The translations under genes were made by a program, and so were the position numbers. The notes beneath the pieces are model-generated. The model was not told where the DNA came from and searched no databases. It saw nothing but the letters and a program-made list of their open reading frames with translations. Below are positions 52,644-62,214 of a DNA stretch of 64,000 nt, piece after piece. Origin of the DNA: Stenotrophomonas nitritireducens (GTDB lineage Bacteria > Pseudomonadota > Gammaproteobacteria > Xanthomonadales > Xanthomonadaceae); contig NZ_CP016756.1 in NCBI RefSeq assembly GCF_001700965.1, positions 3,896,501 through 3,960,500 of the forward strand, written 5' to 3'. Positions within the stretch are counted from its first letter, which is position 1, and every line of letters starts with the position of its first letter.

Positions 52644-54643
52644 TGAGTACTGCTGCGCTGGCCCCTTTCATTATCGGGGTAGCTGCCCTGCTGGTTTTTT
52701 TCCTTGGCCTGGCCGGTTTGTTCAAGGCGTTCTATAAAAAGGTCGATCAGGGCACCGCACTGATCGTCAACGACATGAGTGCACAGCCCAAGGTTCACTT
52801 CACCGGTGCGCTGATCATCCCGGTGCTGTACCGCGCCGAGCATATGAAAATCAGCCTGATCACCCTGCAGGTGGATCGCCGTGGCAAGGAAGGCCTGATC
52901 TGCCGCGACAACATGCGTGCGGACATCACCGTGGCGTTCTATCTGCGTGTCAATGAAACCCAGGCCGACGTGCTGCGCGTGGCCAAGGCCATCGGCGCCG
53001 ACCGTGCCTCCGACAAGAATGCGGTGGACGACCTGTTCAATGCCAAGTTCTCCGAAGCGCTGAAGACCGTTGGCAAGAAGTTCGACTTCACCCAGTTGTT
53101 CGAAAAGCGCCAGGAATTCCGCGACGAGATCATCGCGGTGATCGGCAATGACCTCAATGGTTATGCGCTGGAAGACGTGGCCATCGATTACCTGGAGCAG
53201 ACCCCCAAATCGCTGCTGGACCCGAGCAACATCCTCGACGCCGAAGGCATACGCAAGATCACCGAGCTGACCGCCGCGCAGAACGTGATCACCAACGAAC
53301 TGGCGCAGAACGAGCGCCTGGCCATCACCAAGAAGAACGTTGAAGCCAAGGAAGCCACGCTGGCGCTGGAGCGCCAGCAGGCCGAAGCCGAGGCACGCCA
53401 GCGCCGCGAGGTGGATACCATCCGCGCCCGCGAACAGGCTGAAACCCTGAAGGTACAGGAAGAACAGCGCCAGCTGTCCGAGAACGCCCGCATCGAAGCG
53501 CAGCAGCTGATCGACATCCGCGACCAGAACCGCCTGCGTGAAGTGGAGGTGGCCGAACAGAACCGCCAGCGCGCCGTCGCCATCGAGGTCGAGCGGGTCA
53601 CACGTGCGCGCCAGCTGGAGCAGGTCACCACCGATCGCGAAGTGCAGCTGCAGGGCGTGGAGCGTGACAAGGTGGTCGAGCAGGGCCGGATGGATGTGGC
53701 CAACATCACCCGCGAGCGCATTTCCATCGACAAGACCGTGGCGCAGGAAGAAGAGCGGATCAAGGAAGTACGGCAGGTGTCCGAGGCCGACCGCTTGAAG
53801 CAGGTTGCCATTCTGGAAGCCGAGGCCGAAGCGCAGGAAGCCATGCTCAAGCAGGTCAAGGAAGCCGAGGCCAGTGAAGCGGCGGCCAAGCACAAGGCGG
53901 TGGAGATCACCACGCTGGCTCAAGCCGAGTTCGATGCGGCGGGCAAGCAGGCCGAAGCCAAGAAGGCCCTGGCCGAAGGTCTGCGTGCCGAGCGCGCCGC
54001 GCCCGGCCTGGCCGATGCACAGGTCAAGGAAGCTGGCGCACTGGCCATCGAAAAGGTCGGTATTGCCGAAGCCCGCGTGGTCGATGCAATGGCCGATGCC
54101 AACCTGAAGCAGGGCACCGCCGAAGCCAAGGTGCTGGCCGAGCAGCTGGCTGCGCGTGCGCAGGGCGAGGAGCAGATGGGCCGCGCCAAGGCCGCTGCGA
54201 CCGAAACGCTGGGCGTGGCCGAAGCCACCGTCATCGAGAAGAAGCTGTTTGCCGAAGCCGACGGTTTGACCCGCAAGTTCCAGGCCATTGATTCGCTGGG
54301 TGACACCGCCCGTGGCCACGAGGAGTTCCGCATGACCCTGGAAACCGGCCTGCGCCAGGCCTTGGCCACCATTGATGCCGGCAAGGAAGTGACCAAGGAA
54401 AACGCCGAGGTCATCGCCAGCGCGCTGCGCAACGCCAAGATCGACATGGTTGGCGGCGACGGCGGCATGTTCGAGAACCTGATCAAGGCGGTGTCGCTGG
54501 GCAAGTCGATTGAAGGCCTGACCGACAAGAGCCCGATCGTGCAGGACCTGATGCAGCGCTATCTGGGCGTGGACATGTCCGCGCGTGGCCTGCCGTCGCG
54601 TCGCGGCGCCGATGCGCCGGCGGTGCAGTCGGACGCAGGCTGA
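52643..54643 (+). CDS. Flotillin (SPFH/Band 7) membrane scaffold protein
   Basis: This 666-residue protein has an N-terminal membrane helix (LAPFIIGVAALLVFFLGLAGLF), an SPFH domain (about 32-200, KKVDQGTALIVNDMSAQPKVHFTG onward) and a very long coiled coil (about 215-590) rich in Ala/Glu/Gln/Lys with the flotillin-typical A-E repeats (QAEAEARQRREVDTIRAREQ). It ends in a short tail. It resembles YqiK/FloA-type proteins that oligomerise at the membrane and stabilise microdomains. It is longer than Escherichia YqiK (about 550). Neighbours make it the membrane platform for the giant ATPase that follows 141 bases downstream. Confidence 0.93.
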   Translation: MSTAALAPFIIGVAALLVFFLGLAGLFKAFYKKVDQGTALIVNDMSAQPKVHFTGALIIPVLYRAEHMKISLITLQVDRRGKEGLICRDNMRADITVAFYLRVNETQADVLRVAKAIGADRASDKNAVDDLFNAKFSEALKTVGKKFDFTQLFEKRQEFRDEIIAVIGNDLNGYALEDVAIDYLEQTPKSLLDPSNILDAEGIRKITELTAAQNVITNELAQNERLAITKKNVEAKEATLALERQQAEAEARQRREVDTIRAREQAETLKVQEEQRQLSENARIEAQQLIDIRDQNRLREVEVAEQNRQRAVAIEVERVTRARQLEQVTTDREVQLQGVERDKVVEQGRMDVANITRERISIDKTVAQEEERIKEVRQVSEADRLKQVAILEAEAEAQEAMLKQVKEAEASEAAAKHKAVEITTLAQAEFDAAGKQAEAKKALAEGLRAERAAPGLADAQVKEAGALAIEKVGIAEARVVDAMADANLKQGTAEAKVLAEQLAARAQGEEQMGRAKAAATETLGVAEATVIEKKLFAEADGLTRKFQAIDSLGDTARGHEEFRMTLETGLRQALATIDAGKEVTKENAEVIASALRNAKIDMVGGDGGMFENLIKAVSLGKSIEGLTDKSPIVQDLMQRYLGVDMSARGLPSRRGADAPAVQSDAG

Positions 54644-54784
54644 GCGATGGCGCGCCCTGTGCGGTAGCACTGCGCAGGGTGTTGGCGCGCCGCTCGGCCC
54701 GGGGCCGGCGGTACACGTGGATGAAGGCGTCGGCGGCATCGTCCTGAGGGCGATGCCTGCCGGTGCCGGAGCAGGGAACAAGCA

Positions 54785-57700
54785 ATGGCCGATACAAACC
54801 AGGACGCAGCTGCGAGCGCGCAGGCCGGCACTCTTGCCGACCAGGCAGTAGCACAGGGCGGCGCCTACGAGGTGCTGCGCAAGCGGCTGAGCGATCAGGG
54901 CATACGCCTGCGGCAGGTGGTGGACGCACTGAACCAGCGGCGTCTGCAGGAGTTCGGCGACAGCCGGATGGAAGTGATCGGGCGTTTCCGCATCCGCAGT
55001 GAGAACAACTGCGTCGGCCGCGATGTGGTGCAGGTGGGTGATGACCTACTGCTGTTCGGTTACAACGTCTTCATCGGCCTGAAAACGCAGACCCGGGTGG
55101 AGGATGTGTTCGGGCTGTACCGGCTGGTGGAAGGTGCCGAGGGCTATGACGTCAACCCGGTCGACCTGAAGACCAGCTTCCTCGCCCAGCCCGGCTTCGT
55201 CCATGATTTCGGCGAGCTGTACGCCTATTACAAGAATGCGCGCCTGCTGCAGCTGATCGTGCGCGACGGCAAGTTGCTGGCCGCGTTCCAGATCGGTGAG
55301 CGCAGCAGCGACGTACGCGTGTTCCGCTGGGCGATGGCGCCAAGTGGCGAGCTGACCTATATCGATGCGCGCGGTGAACGCGATATCGCGCTGCCGCCGC
55401 CGTTCGACTTCGAATGGACCCGTGCCAGTCGCGACATGATGATCAGCGGGCGTTTCCCGCACTTGAACATTCTCGACACGATCTTCGTCGAGACCACCGG
55501 TGGCGACCTGACCATCAAGGTGGAGAACAACACCGAGACCGGCCAGGGCGTGTACAGCGAGCCGGTCGAGGACAGTACCCAGTCGGTGGACGATGCCACC
55601 ATCGATTTCGCCAAGGTGGGCTCGCTGATCCTGCTGAAGATTCTCCCGTATCAGGAGAGCACCTGGCGTGGCCTGATCTACAACACGCTGACCGGCAAGG
55701 TGGTGCGCAACGACGCCATCGTCCAGGCCTGCGTGCAGCTGCCCGATGACCACGGCGTCATCTTCCCCGGCGGCTATTACCTGCAGAATGGCGAGCACAA
55801 GGCCTTCGACGCCTCGATGCAGGGCATGCGCTACAAACGCTCGATCCGCTCGCCCAACGGCGAAGACATGCTGTACATCTTCTACGAGCGCGAGGCCGGT
55901 AAGTCGGCACTTTTTGTCTACAACAGCATCCAGCGCGTGCTGCAGAATCCGGTGTTCGGCCTGGGCTATGCCTTCATGCGCGATGGCCGCATGGTGCTGT
56001 TCAATGCCGAGAACGAAGAGCCGACCCGCGTCCATCCGATGCAGGTCTGGCAGACGCCGTTCAGCAGCGACGAATTCGCCGCACACACGCCCACCGGCAC
56101 CAGTTTCATGGCCCGTATCGGCAATGCCGAGCTGGTGCGTGGAATCTCCAACCTGCTTGATCTTGGTCGCGAAATCGACAGCCGTGAGGTCTCGCTGCTG
56201 CGCTACGAGTTGCTGACCCACAACGCGCGCCGGCTGTTCGATACACACCACTGGTTGGACGATGCCAACTGTGATGGTGCCGCCACGCTGCTGCGCGAGA
56301 TCAGCGCGACGGGCGAGTCGATGCTCGACGAATATGAGAAAGTGGAGGGCATCCGCAAGCAGTCGGCGCAGGCGATGGCTGATGTCACCAGCGCGCACAA
56401 GCTGCTGTTGGGGCGCCTGCAACCGCAGAACTGGTCAAAGATTGGTGAGTTCGTCGAATCACTCGGTGATATCGGCAAGCTGCGTGGCCGCCTGCTGACC
56501 GTGCGCGACTTCCGCTACGTGGACGTTGCCGCCATTGATGCAATGAACGTATCGCTGCAGGAGGCGCACGACCGCGTCGGTGCGGCGGCGGGCGAGTTCC
56601 TTGGCAGCGATAAATCGCTGCAACCCTTTGCCGAACGTCTGCAGGAGCTGGACGCCGCCGCCCAGGTTGCGCAGACCGCCAAGCAGCTGTCCGAGCAGAT
56701 CGCGCAGATGCAGGTGATGTCAGGTGACCTGGACATGCTGTCCGAGCTGATGGCCAGCCTCAAGGTCGACGATGCCGCGCAGCGCACGCGCGTGGTGGAA
56801 GCCATTTCCGCCATCTACGCCAAGCTCAACCAGGCACGCGCACGCGCCGACCAGCGTCGCCGTTCGCTGGGCTCGGCTGAGGCCGTGGCGCAGTTTGGTG
56901 CGCAGTTTTCCTTGTTCAGCCAGGCCATCACCAGCGCCCTGGGCCTGGCTACCGATCCGGAGCGGGCCGACGAGCAGCTGTCGCGGCTGATGGTGCAGCT
57001 GGAGGAGCTGGAGAGCCAGTTCGGCGAACACGAACAGTTTCTCGGCGACATCCTCAACAAGCGCGAGGAGCTGCTCGATACCTTCGAGTCGCACAAGCAG
57101 ACCCTGCTCGATGCCCGTCAGCGCAAGGCGCAGTCGGTGCTGGATGCGGCCAACCGCATTCTTGATGGTCTGGCCAAACGTACCGAGCGCTTCACCACTG
57201 TCGACGAACTCAATGCGTTCTTCGCCGGGGACCCGCTGATCCTGAAACTGCGTGAGCTGGCCGATCGTCTGCGTGACTACAAGGACAGCGTCAAGGCCGA
57301 TGACGTGGAAGCGCGGCTCAAGGGCGTGCGTGATCAGGCGGTGCGGGCGCTGCGCGACCGCAATGACTTGTTCGAGGGCGGTGGCAACATCATCCGCCTG
57401 GGCCGCCACCGTTTCAGCGTCAACACCCAGCCGCTGGACCTGACCATCCTGCCGCGCGGCGATGGCCTGGCGGTGCATCTGACCGGCACCGACTACTACG
57501 AGTCCATCGTCGACCCGGAGCTGGAGGAACTGCGCGACTACTGGCCGATGACGCTGGATTCGGAAGCGCCGGCACTGTATCGCGGCGAATACCTGGCAGG
57601 CCTGATCCTGGACGCGGCGATCAACGGGCGCGACGGGCTGAGCGTGGAGCTGCTGCTGCGCGATGCCGCACAGGCCGAGGTACTGGGCAAGCGGGTAAGC

Positions 57701-60151
57701 GACTTTGCTGCCCCGCGTTATCGCGAAGGCTATGAAAAGGGCATCCACGATCACGACGCCAGCCTGATCCTGCAGGCGCTGTTGCCGCTGTACCAGGCCG
57801 GCGGCTCGCTGGTGCATGGCGCAGGCGCGCGCGCGTTGGCGCTGCTGTTCTGGGCACGTGAGGGCAAGCGCGAGGAAGTGAGCCAGTGGATCGAGCGCGC
57901 TGCCGGCGCGTTTGCCATCGCCCGGCTGTTCAATGTGCGCGATGGTCTTGAAGCCTTGCGCGCTGAAATCGCGCTCACCTTGGCGGAATTCCAACAGGAG
58001 CAGAAGCTGCCGTTCGACACCGGCTTGCCGGCGTTGGCGGCTGAATACCTGTTGGCCGAGCTTGCCAACGGCGAACCGACCTTCGCCTTCAGTGGTTACG
58101 CGCGGCAGTTGCTGACAGGCCTGCGCGAACAACTGCAGGCGGCCGGCCAGACCGATGCCTTCGACCGCAGCATGCAGCGCTTGAACACGCGCCTGGCCCT
58201 GCAATGGGCGCAGGCCGTGCAATGGCTGCAGGCCATGTGTGGGCAGCCGAAGTTCGCTGCCATGTGCGGCTACGTGCCCGAAGCGGCGGCAATGTTGCTG
58301 GGCGAACGTGCGCTGCGCAGCCAGGTGCGCGAGGTGACTTTGATTGCCGACATTGGCGGCCTGCTCGGTGAACATCCGCGCATCTCCCAGGGCCACCTGC
58401 AGCTGGCGGTGGATGATTTCCTGCAGCGCTGGCAGTCGCATCGTCGCCAGTTCCAGCCCGGATTCGAGCGCTACCAAGCCTTGCGCCACCGCATCAGTGC
58501 ACGCGAACGCGATGCCCTGCGCTTGAGTGAATTCCAGGCGCGTCCGCTCAGTTCGTTCGTTCGCAACAAGCTGATCAACGATGTCTACCTGCCCATCATC
58601 GGCGACAACCTCGCCAAGCAGATGGGTACGGTAGGCGAGAACAAGCGCAGCGACCTCATGGGCCTGCTGATGATGATCAGCCCGCCCGGTTACGGCAAGA
58701 CCACTTTGATGGAATACGTGGCCAACCGCCTGGGCCTGGTCTTCATGAAGATCAACGGTCCGGCGCTGGGGCACGAAGTTCGCTCGCTGGACCCGGAGCA
58801 GGCGCCGGACGCCACCTCGCGGCAGGAGCTGCACAAGCTCAACCTGGCGCTGGAGATGGGCAACAACACCATGCTGTATGTCGATGACATCCAGCACACC
58901 CATCCGGAGTTCCTGCAGAAGTTCATCTCGCTGTGCGATGGCACCCGTCGCATCGAAGGTGTCTGGAAGGGGCGCACCAAGACCTACGACCTGCGCGGCA
59001 AGAAGTTCTGCGTGGTGATGGCGGGCAACCCGTACACCGAGTCCGGGGAAGTGTTCAAGGTGCCGGACATGCTGGCCAACCGTGCCGACATCTACAACCT
59101 GGGCGACGTGCTGGGTGGCATGGATGAGGCCTTCAAGCTCAGCTACATCGAGAACAGCCTGACTTCCAGCCAGGTGCTGGCGCCGATGGCGACCCGCGAC
59201 CTGGCCGATCTCTACCTGCTGGTCGACAAGGCCGCGGGCAAGGAGGTGTCCACCAATGCACTCAGCCATGCTTACAGTGGCGCGGAGATCAACGAGATCG
59301 TCGCCACCCTGCAGCGCTTGATGCAGGTCCGCGACGTGGTCTACCGGGTCAACCAGCAGTACATCGCCAGTGCCGCGCAGGCCGACAAATACCGCGTCGA
59401 ACCGCCGTTCCGGTTGCAGGGCAGCTACCGCAACATGAACAAGCTGTCGGAGAAGATTTCGCCGGTGATGAATGCCGCCGAGTTGCAGCAGCTGGTGTCC
59501 GATCACTACCTGGGCGAGTCGCAGCTGCTGACCAGCGGTTCGGAGGAAAACCTGCTCAAGCTCGGTGAGCTGCGTGAGGTGCTGGATGCAGCGCAGTTGG
59601 CGCGCTGGGAGCAGATCAAACGCGATTTCATGCGCGACAAGGCCATGGGCGGCGACGACGCCGACACCGGCGCGCGGGTGGTGGCGCAGCTGGCCGATAT
59701 TGCCAGCGGGCTGCAGGGGCTGCGCGTTGATGAGCCGGTCGCGGTCGCGCCGGTGGTCGAACAGGCTGAGGCGCCTTGGGAGCAGATTATTGCCTTGCTG
59801 CAGGCGCTGGCCGACCGCCCTGCCGCGGTGATGACGCCGCCTGCGGCGCCGGTCGCCGCGCCCGCAGCGGCAGCGCCGGCACAGGACCTGACGCCGTTGT
59901 TGCAGGCCTTGGCCGCAGGGCATCAGCGCGAAGGGCAGATTGGTGACGCACTGGCCGGTTTGGCTGCGCAGTTGCAGGAGTGGCTGTCCAAGGACGGTGG
60001 CAGCAGCAAGCCGGCGCCACGCGTACGGCGCGCCCGCACGCCCGAAGAGAAGGCGCTGGATGAAGCCTTGATGCGCCATTTCTACGGCGGCAATGTGGTG
60101 GTGCCTGGGCAGCAGGGTAGTCGTGGCAATGAAGCGACCGACGATGCCTGA
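54785..60151 (+). CDS. Giant AAA ATPase of the DUF3686 / DNA-repair-ATPase-related family
   Basis: This 1788-residue protein has an N-terminal region of about 500 residues with beta-rich repeats (FGLYRLVEGAEGYDVNPVDL, MMISGRFPHLNILDTIFVETTGGDLTIK), a long coiled-coil section (about 530-880, EHEQFLGDILNKREELLDTF), and a central domain (about 890-1290). The AAA module has Walker A SPPGYGKTT (1299-1307), Walker B MLYVDDIQ (1363-1370), sensor KKFCVVMAGNPYTESG and an Arg in LANRADIYNLG. The C-terminal part includes an Ala/Pro linker (about 1670-1720). I recall related proteins in operons with TelA and flotillin-type genes; their biochemical role is unproven, despite the DNA repair label. It would be cytoplasmic. 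The 3' end overlaps the next gene. Confidence 0.9.
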   Translation: MADTNQDAAASAQAGTLADQAVAQGGAYEVLRKRLSDQGIRLRQVVDALNQRRLQEFGDSRMEVIGRFRIRSENNCVGRDVVQVGDDLLLFGYNVFIGLKTQTRVEDVFGLYRLVEGAEGYDVNPVDLKTSFLAQPGFVHDFGELYAYYKNARLLQLIVRDGKLLAAFQIGERSSDVRVFRWAMAPSGELTYIDARGERDIALPPPFDFEWTRASRDMMISGRFPHLNILDTIFVETTGGDLTIKVENNTETGQGVYSEPVEDSTQSVDDATIDFAKVGSLILLKILPYQESTWRGLIYNTLTGKVVRNDAIVQACVQLPDDHGVIFPGGYYLQNGEHKAFDASMQGMRYKRSIRSPNGEDMLYIFYEREAGKSALFVYNSIQRVLQNPVFGLGYAFMRDGRMVLFNAENEEPTRVHPMQVWQTPFSSDEFAAHTPTGTSFMARIGNAELVRGISNLLDLGREIDSREVSLLRYELLTHNARRLFDTHHWLDDANCDGAATLLREISATGESMLDEYEKVEGIRKQSAQAMADVTSAHKLLLGRLQPQNWSKIGEFVESLGDIGKLRGRLLTVRDFRYVDVAAIDAMNVSLQEAHDRVGAAAGEFLGSDKSLQPFAERLQELDAAAQVAQTAKQLSEQIAQMQVMSGDLDMLSELMASLKVDDAAQRTRVVEAISAIYAKLNQARARADQRRRSLGSAEAVAQFGAQFSLFSQAITSALGLATDPERADEQLSRLMVQLEELESQFGEHEQFLGDILNKREELLDTFESHKQTLLDARQRKAQSVLDAANRILDGLAKRTERFTTVDELNAFFAGDPLILKLRELADRLRDYKDSVKADDVEARLKGVRDQAVRALRDRNDLFEGGGNIIRLGRHRFSVNTQPLDLTILPRGDGLAVHLTGTDYYESIVDPELEELRDYWPMTLDSEAPALYRGEYLAGLILDAAINGRDGLSVELLLRDAAQAEVLGKRVSDFAAPRYREGYEKGIHDHDASLILQALLPLYQAGGSLVHGAGARALALLFWAREGKREEVSQWIERAAGAFAIARLFNVRDGLEALRAEIALTLAEFQQEQKLPFDTGLPALAAEYLLAELANGEPTFAFSGYARQLLTGLREQLQAAGQTDAFDRSMQRLNTRLALQWAQAVQWLQAMCGQPKFAAMCGYVPEAAAMLLGERALRSQVREVTLIADIGGLLGEHPRISQGHLQLAVDDFLQRWQSHRRQFQPGFERYQALRHRISARERDALRLSEFQARPLSSFVRNKLINDVYLPIIGDNLAKQMGTVGENKRSDLMGLLMMISPPGYGKTTLMEYVANRLGLVFMKINGPALGHEVRSLDPEQAPDATSRQELHKLNLALEMGNNTMLYVDDIQHTHPEFLQKFISLCDGTRRIEGVWKGRTKTYDLRGKKFCVVMAGNPYTESGEVFKVPDMLANRADIYNLGDVLGGMDEAFKLSYIENSLTSSQVLAPMATRDLADLYLLVDKAAGKEVSTNALSHAYSGAEINEIVATLQRLMQVRDVVYRVNQQYIASAAQADKYRVEPPFRLQGSYRNMNKLSEKISPVMNAAELQQLVSDHYLGESQLLTSGSEENLLKLGELREVLDAAQLARWEQIKRDFMRDKAMGGDDADTGARVVAQLADIASGLQGLRVDEPVAVAPVVEQAEAPWEQIIALLQALADRPAAVMTPPAAPVAAPAAAAPAQDLTPLLQALAAGHQREGQIGDALAGLAAQLQEWLSKDGGSSKPAPRVRRARTPEEKALDEALMRHFYGGNVVVPGQQGSRGNEATDDA

Positions 60152-60863
60152 TTTTTTGCCGCTTTTGCCAGTGCCACCGCAGCCAGCGCTGCAGACCGAT
60201 GATGCGCTGGCCGTGGCCAGCTATGGCACGGAACTGCTGGCTGCGATCGAGCAACTGTTGGGTGCGCCGCAGGCCGGTATCGCCGCAGCGCGGCTGGTTG
60301 CGGAAATGGACAATATCCGTCAGGCGATGACGGCAGCTGATGGTCGCCAGATCCGGCGTTCGGTTGGCTTTCTTGGCCGGCTGTTGGGGCGCGATGTCGA
60401 GGCGCAGGCGCAGGCTGAGCAATTCGCGGGGCAGTTGGATGTCTGCCTGCTGCGTGCCGATGCCTGCGTACAGGCGTTGCTGCAGGAGTTGGAGCAAAAT
60501 CTGCAGCAGATGGCCCGGATGCAGGCGGCGGTGGCAGCTATCGAGGATTGGGTGGCTGCCGGCGAGGCGATTCCGGCGCCGGCTGACGCCCTGGCACAGG
60601 CTGCGCTGCAGCGTCGTCTGCAGCACCTGCGCGGGCTCGCCTGGCTGCGCTATACCGAAGCCGGACAATTGCGCTTGCTGCACGCTCAGGATGTGGAGCT
60701 GATCAAACGCTATCAGCGCATTCGCGATGTGTTGTTGCCACTGTGGCGTCAGCAAAGCTTGGCTGCGCGTGCCGCTGACAAGCATACCCAGCTGGCACAG
60801 GCTGCCGACGCCCAGGCGCGGATCCTCGACGAGGTGACGGCCATGCAGGCTAGACTGCGCTGA
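60129..60863 (+). CDS. Unrecognised helical protein between the ATPase and TelA
   Basis: This 244-residue protein is almost wholly alpha-helical and Ala/Gln/Leu-rich, with segments AAIEQLLGAPQAGIAAARLVAEM, a basic RQIRRSVGFLGRLLGRDVEAQ stretch and ALLQELEQNLQQMARMQAAV. The middle part recalls the TelA N-terminal region (VPVIGGLIDRM-like, LLRDVGAQQAQ), so it may be a distant relative or partner of TelA. No signal peptide or membrane helix is present. The start at 60129 (ATG) lies inside the ATPase gene (overlap 23 bases); ATG 60144 is an alternative. The function is unknown; placement between ATPase and TelA implies a shared complex. Confidence 0.78.
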   Translation: MKRPTMPDFLPLLPVPPQPALQTDDALAVASYGTELLAAIEQLLGAPQAGIAAARLVAEMDNIRQAMTAADGRQIRRSVGFLGRLLGRDVEAQAQAEQFAGQLDVCLLRADACVQALLQELEQNLQQMARMQAAVAAIEDWVAAGEAIPAPADALAQAALQRRLQHLRGLAWLRYTEAGQLRLLHAQDVELIKRYQRIRDVLLPLWRQQSLAARAADKHTQLAQAADAQARILDEVTAMQARLR

Positions 60864-60926
60864 GAACCACCCCGCATATGATTGCTCGCGCGCCCAGTCG
60901 CGCCTCTTGCTCAAGGAGAACTGCTG

Positions 60927-62030
60927 ATGACCCAGGACACGTTGCCGCTGCCGGCCGGCCCTTCTGCCGATGTTGATGGCACCACCCTGGTCGCGCTGGG
61001 GTTGAGTGAAGCGGACCGCCCGCAGATCGCGCAGATCGTGCGCACGCTGGACGACATCAGCCCGGGCAATCTGCATGTGTTTGGCCGTGAGGCCGCGGGC
61101 AAGAGCGCTGCGTTCTCCAGCCAGCTGCTGGACCATGTGCGCAACCGCGACCTGGACGCCTCCGGCGAAAAACTCGGCGAAGTGGTGCGCATCGCCCGTT
61201 CACTGAAGCTCGATGGTTTGAACGAACGCTCCAAGGTACCGGTGATCGGTGGGCTCATCGATCGCATGCGTGCCTCCAAGGGCGAGCTGGTGCAGAAGTT
61301 CAGCGACACCAACCAGCAGATCGAACAGTTGCTGCGCGATGTCGGTGCCCAGCAGGCACAGATGGGTCAGCGAGTGGGCGAGTTCGATCGCATGCATGCC
61401 ATCGTCCGCGACGAGCGCCAGAGCCTGGGCCTGCACATCGCCGCCGGCAAGCAACGCCTGGCTGAGCTCAACAACGAACTTCATGCGCTGGTCGGCCTGG
61501 AAGATCCACAATCGCGTATTCGCCGTGGCGAGATCGACAATGCGATACGTCTACTCGACAAGCGCGTGGGTGACCTGACGGTAATGCAGCACGCAGCCGA
61601 CCAGTCGCTGCCGATGATCCGCCTGATCCAGGCCAATGCGATCCAGTTGATCGAGAAATTCAATGCGGTGCGCGACATCACCATCCCGTCGTGGAAGCGC
61701 CAGTTCGCCATCCAGCTGTCGCTGGGTGAGCAGAAGAATGCGGTGGATCTGTCCAATGCCATCGACGACGCCACCAATGAACTGATGCGCCGCAACGCCG
61801 ACCTGATGCGCCAGACCTCGGTGGAAACCGCCAAGGCCAACCAGCGTGCGGTGATCGACGTGGCCACGCTGCGGCATGTGCACGAGCAGTTGATCGCCAC
61901 CGTAGAAGAAGTGCGCAGCATCCATCGCGAGGGCATGCAGCAGCGCCAGCAGGCCGAGGTCGAGTTGGCCCGCCTTCGCGAAGACGTGCAGCAGCGCCTG
62001 GCGCAGCCGACGCAGGGCAGTGCAGCATAA
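60927..62030 (+). CDS. TelA-family toxic-anion-resistance protein
   Basis: This 367-residue cytoplasmic protein has the TelA/KlaA fold: an N-terminal helix, the conserved SKVPVIGGLIDRMRASKGELVQKFSDTN block (about 92-118), long amphipathic helices, and a C-terminal part (SWKRQFAIQLSLGEQKNAVDLSNAIDDATNELMRRNADLM). Homologues are linked to tellurite and antibiotic resistance and to membrane-damage responses; the mechanism is not known. AAGGAG precedes the ATG at 60927. It is the last gene of the five-gene module, followed by a repeat. Confidence 0.92.
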   Translation: MTQDTLPLPAGPSADVDGTTLVALGLSEADRPQIAQIVRTLDDISPGNLHVFGREAAGKSAAFSSQLLDHVRNRDLDASGEKLGEVVRIARSLKLDGLNERSKVPVIGGLIDRMRASKGELVQKFSDTNQQIEQLLRDVGAQQAQMGQRVGEFDRMHAIVRDERQSLGLHIAAGKQRLAELNNELHALVGLEDPQSRIRRGEIDNAIRLLDKRVGDLTVMQHAADQSLPMIRLIQANAIQLIEKFNAVRDITIPSWKRQFAIQLSLGEQKNAVDLSNAIDDATNELMRRNADLMRQTSVETAKANQRAVIDVATLRHVHEQLIATVEEVRSIHREGMQQRQQAEVELARLREDVQQRLAQPTQGSAA

Positions 62031-62043
62031 GACCGGCGCAGTT

Positions 62044-62193
62044 GTAGGGGCGGCGTGAGCCGCGAAGCTGCAGATGCAGCAGGGTCCAGCGCTGTAGCTC
62101 CCTCCCTTTGCCGAAGGCAAGGGGAGGGTTGGGGAGGGGTAGGTTCTTGGGCCTTTCAAGCTTTATGAGCTTCGCGGCTTACGCCGCTCCTAC
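62044..62193. repeat. REP-like paired palindrome with an internal G/C-tract insert
   Basis: The left arm GTAGGGGCGGCGTGAGCCGC and right arm GCGGCTTACGCCGCTCCTAC flank a CTCCCTCCCTTTGCC...GGGGAGGGTTGGGGAG insert (62099-62143). It is the largest of the GTAGGAGCGGC family here, a composite of two repeat families. Confidence 0.85.
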
Positions 62194-62214
62194 AAAAAAG
62201 CCGACAAAAAGCCC

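Noticed and set aside
56720..60079. A 1119-residue open frame on the minus strand
   Set aside because: It is antisense to the giant ATPase gene. Its composition (His/Gln/Arg-rich, low-complexity) is that of a high-GC shadow frame, and the plus strand has clear ATPase motifs.
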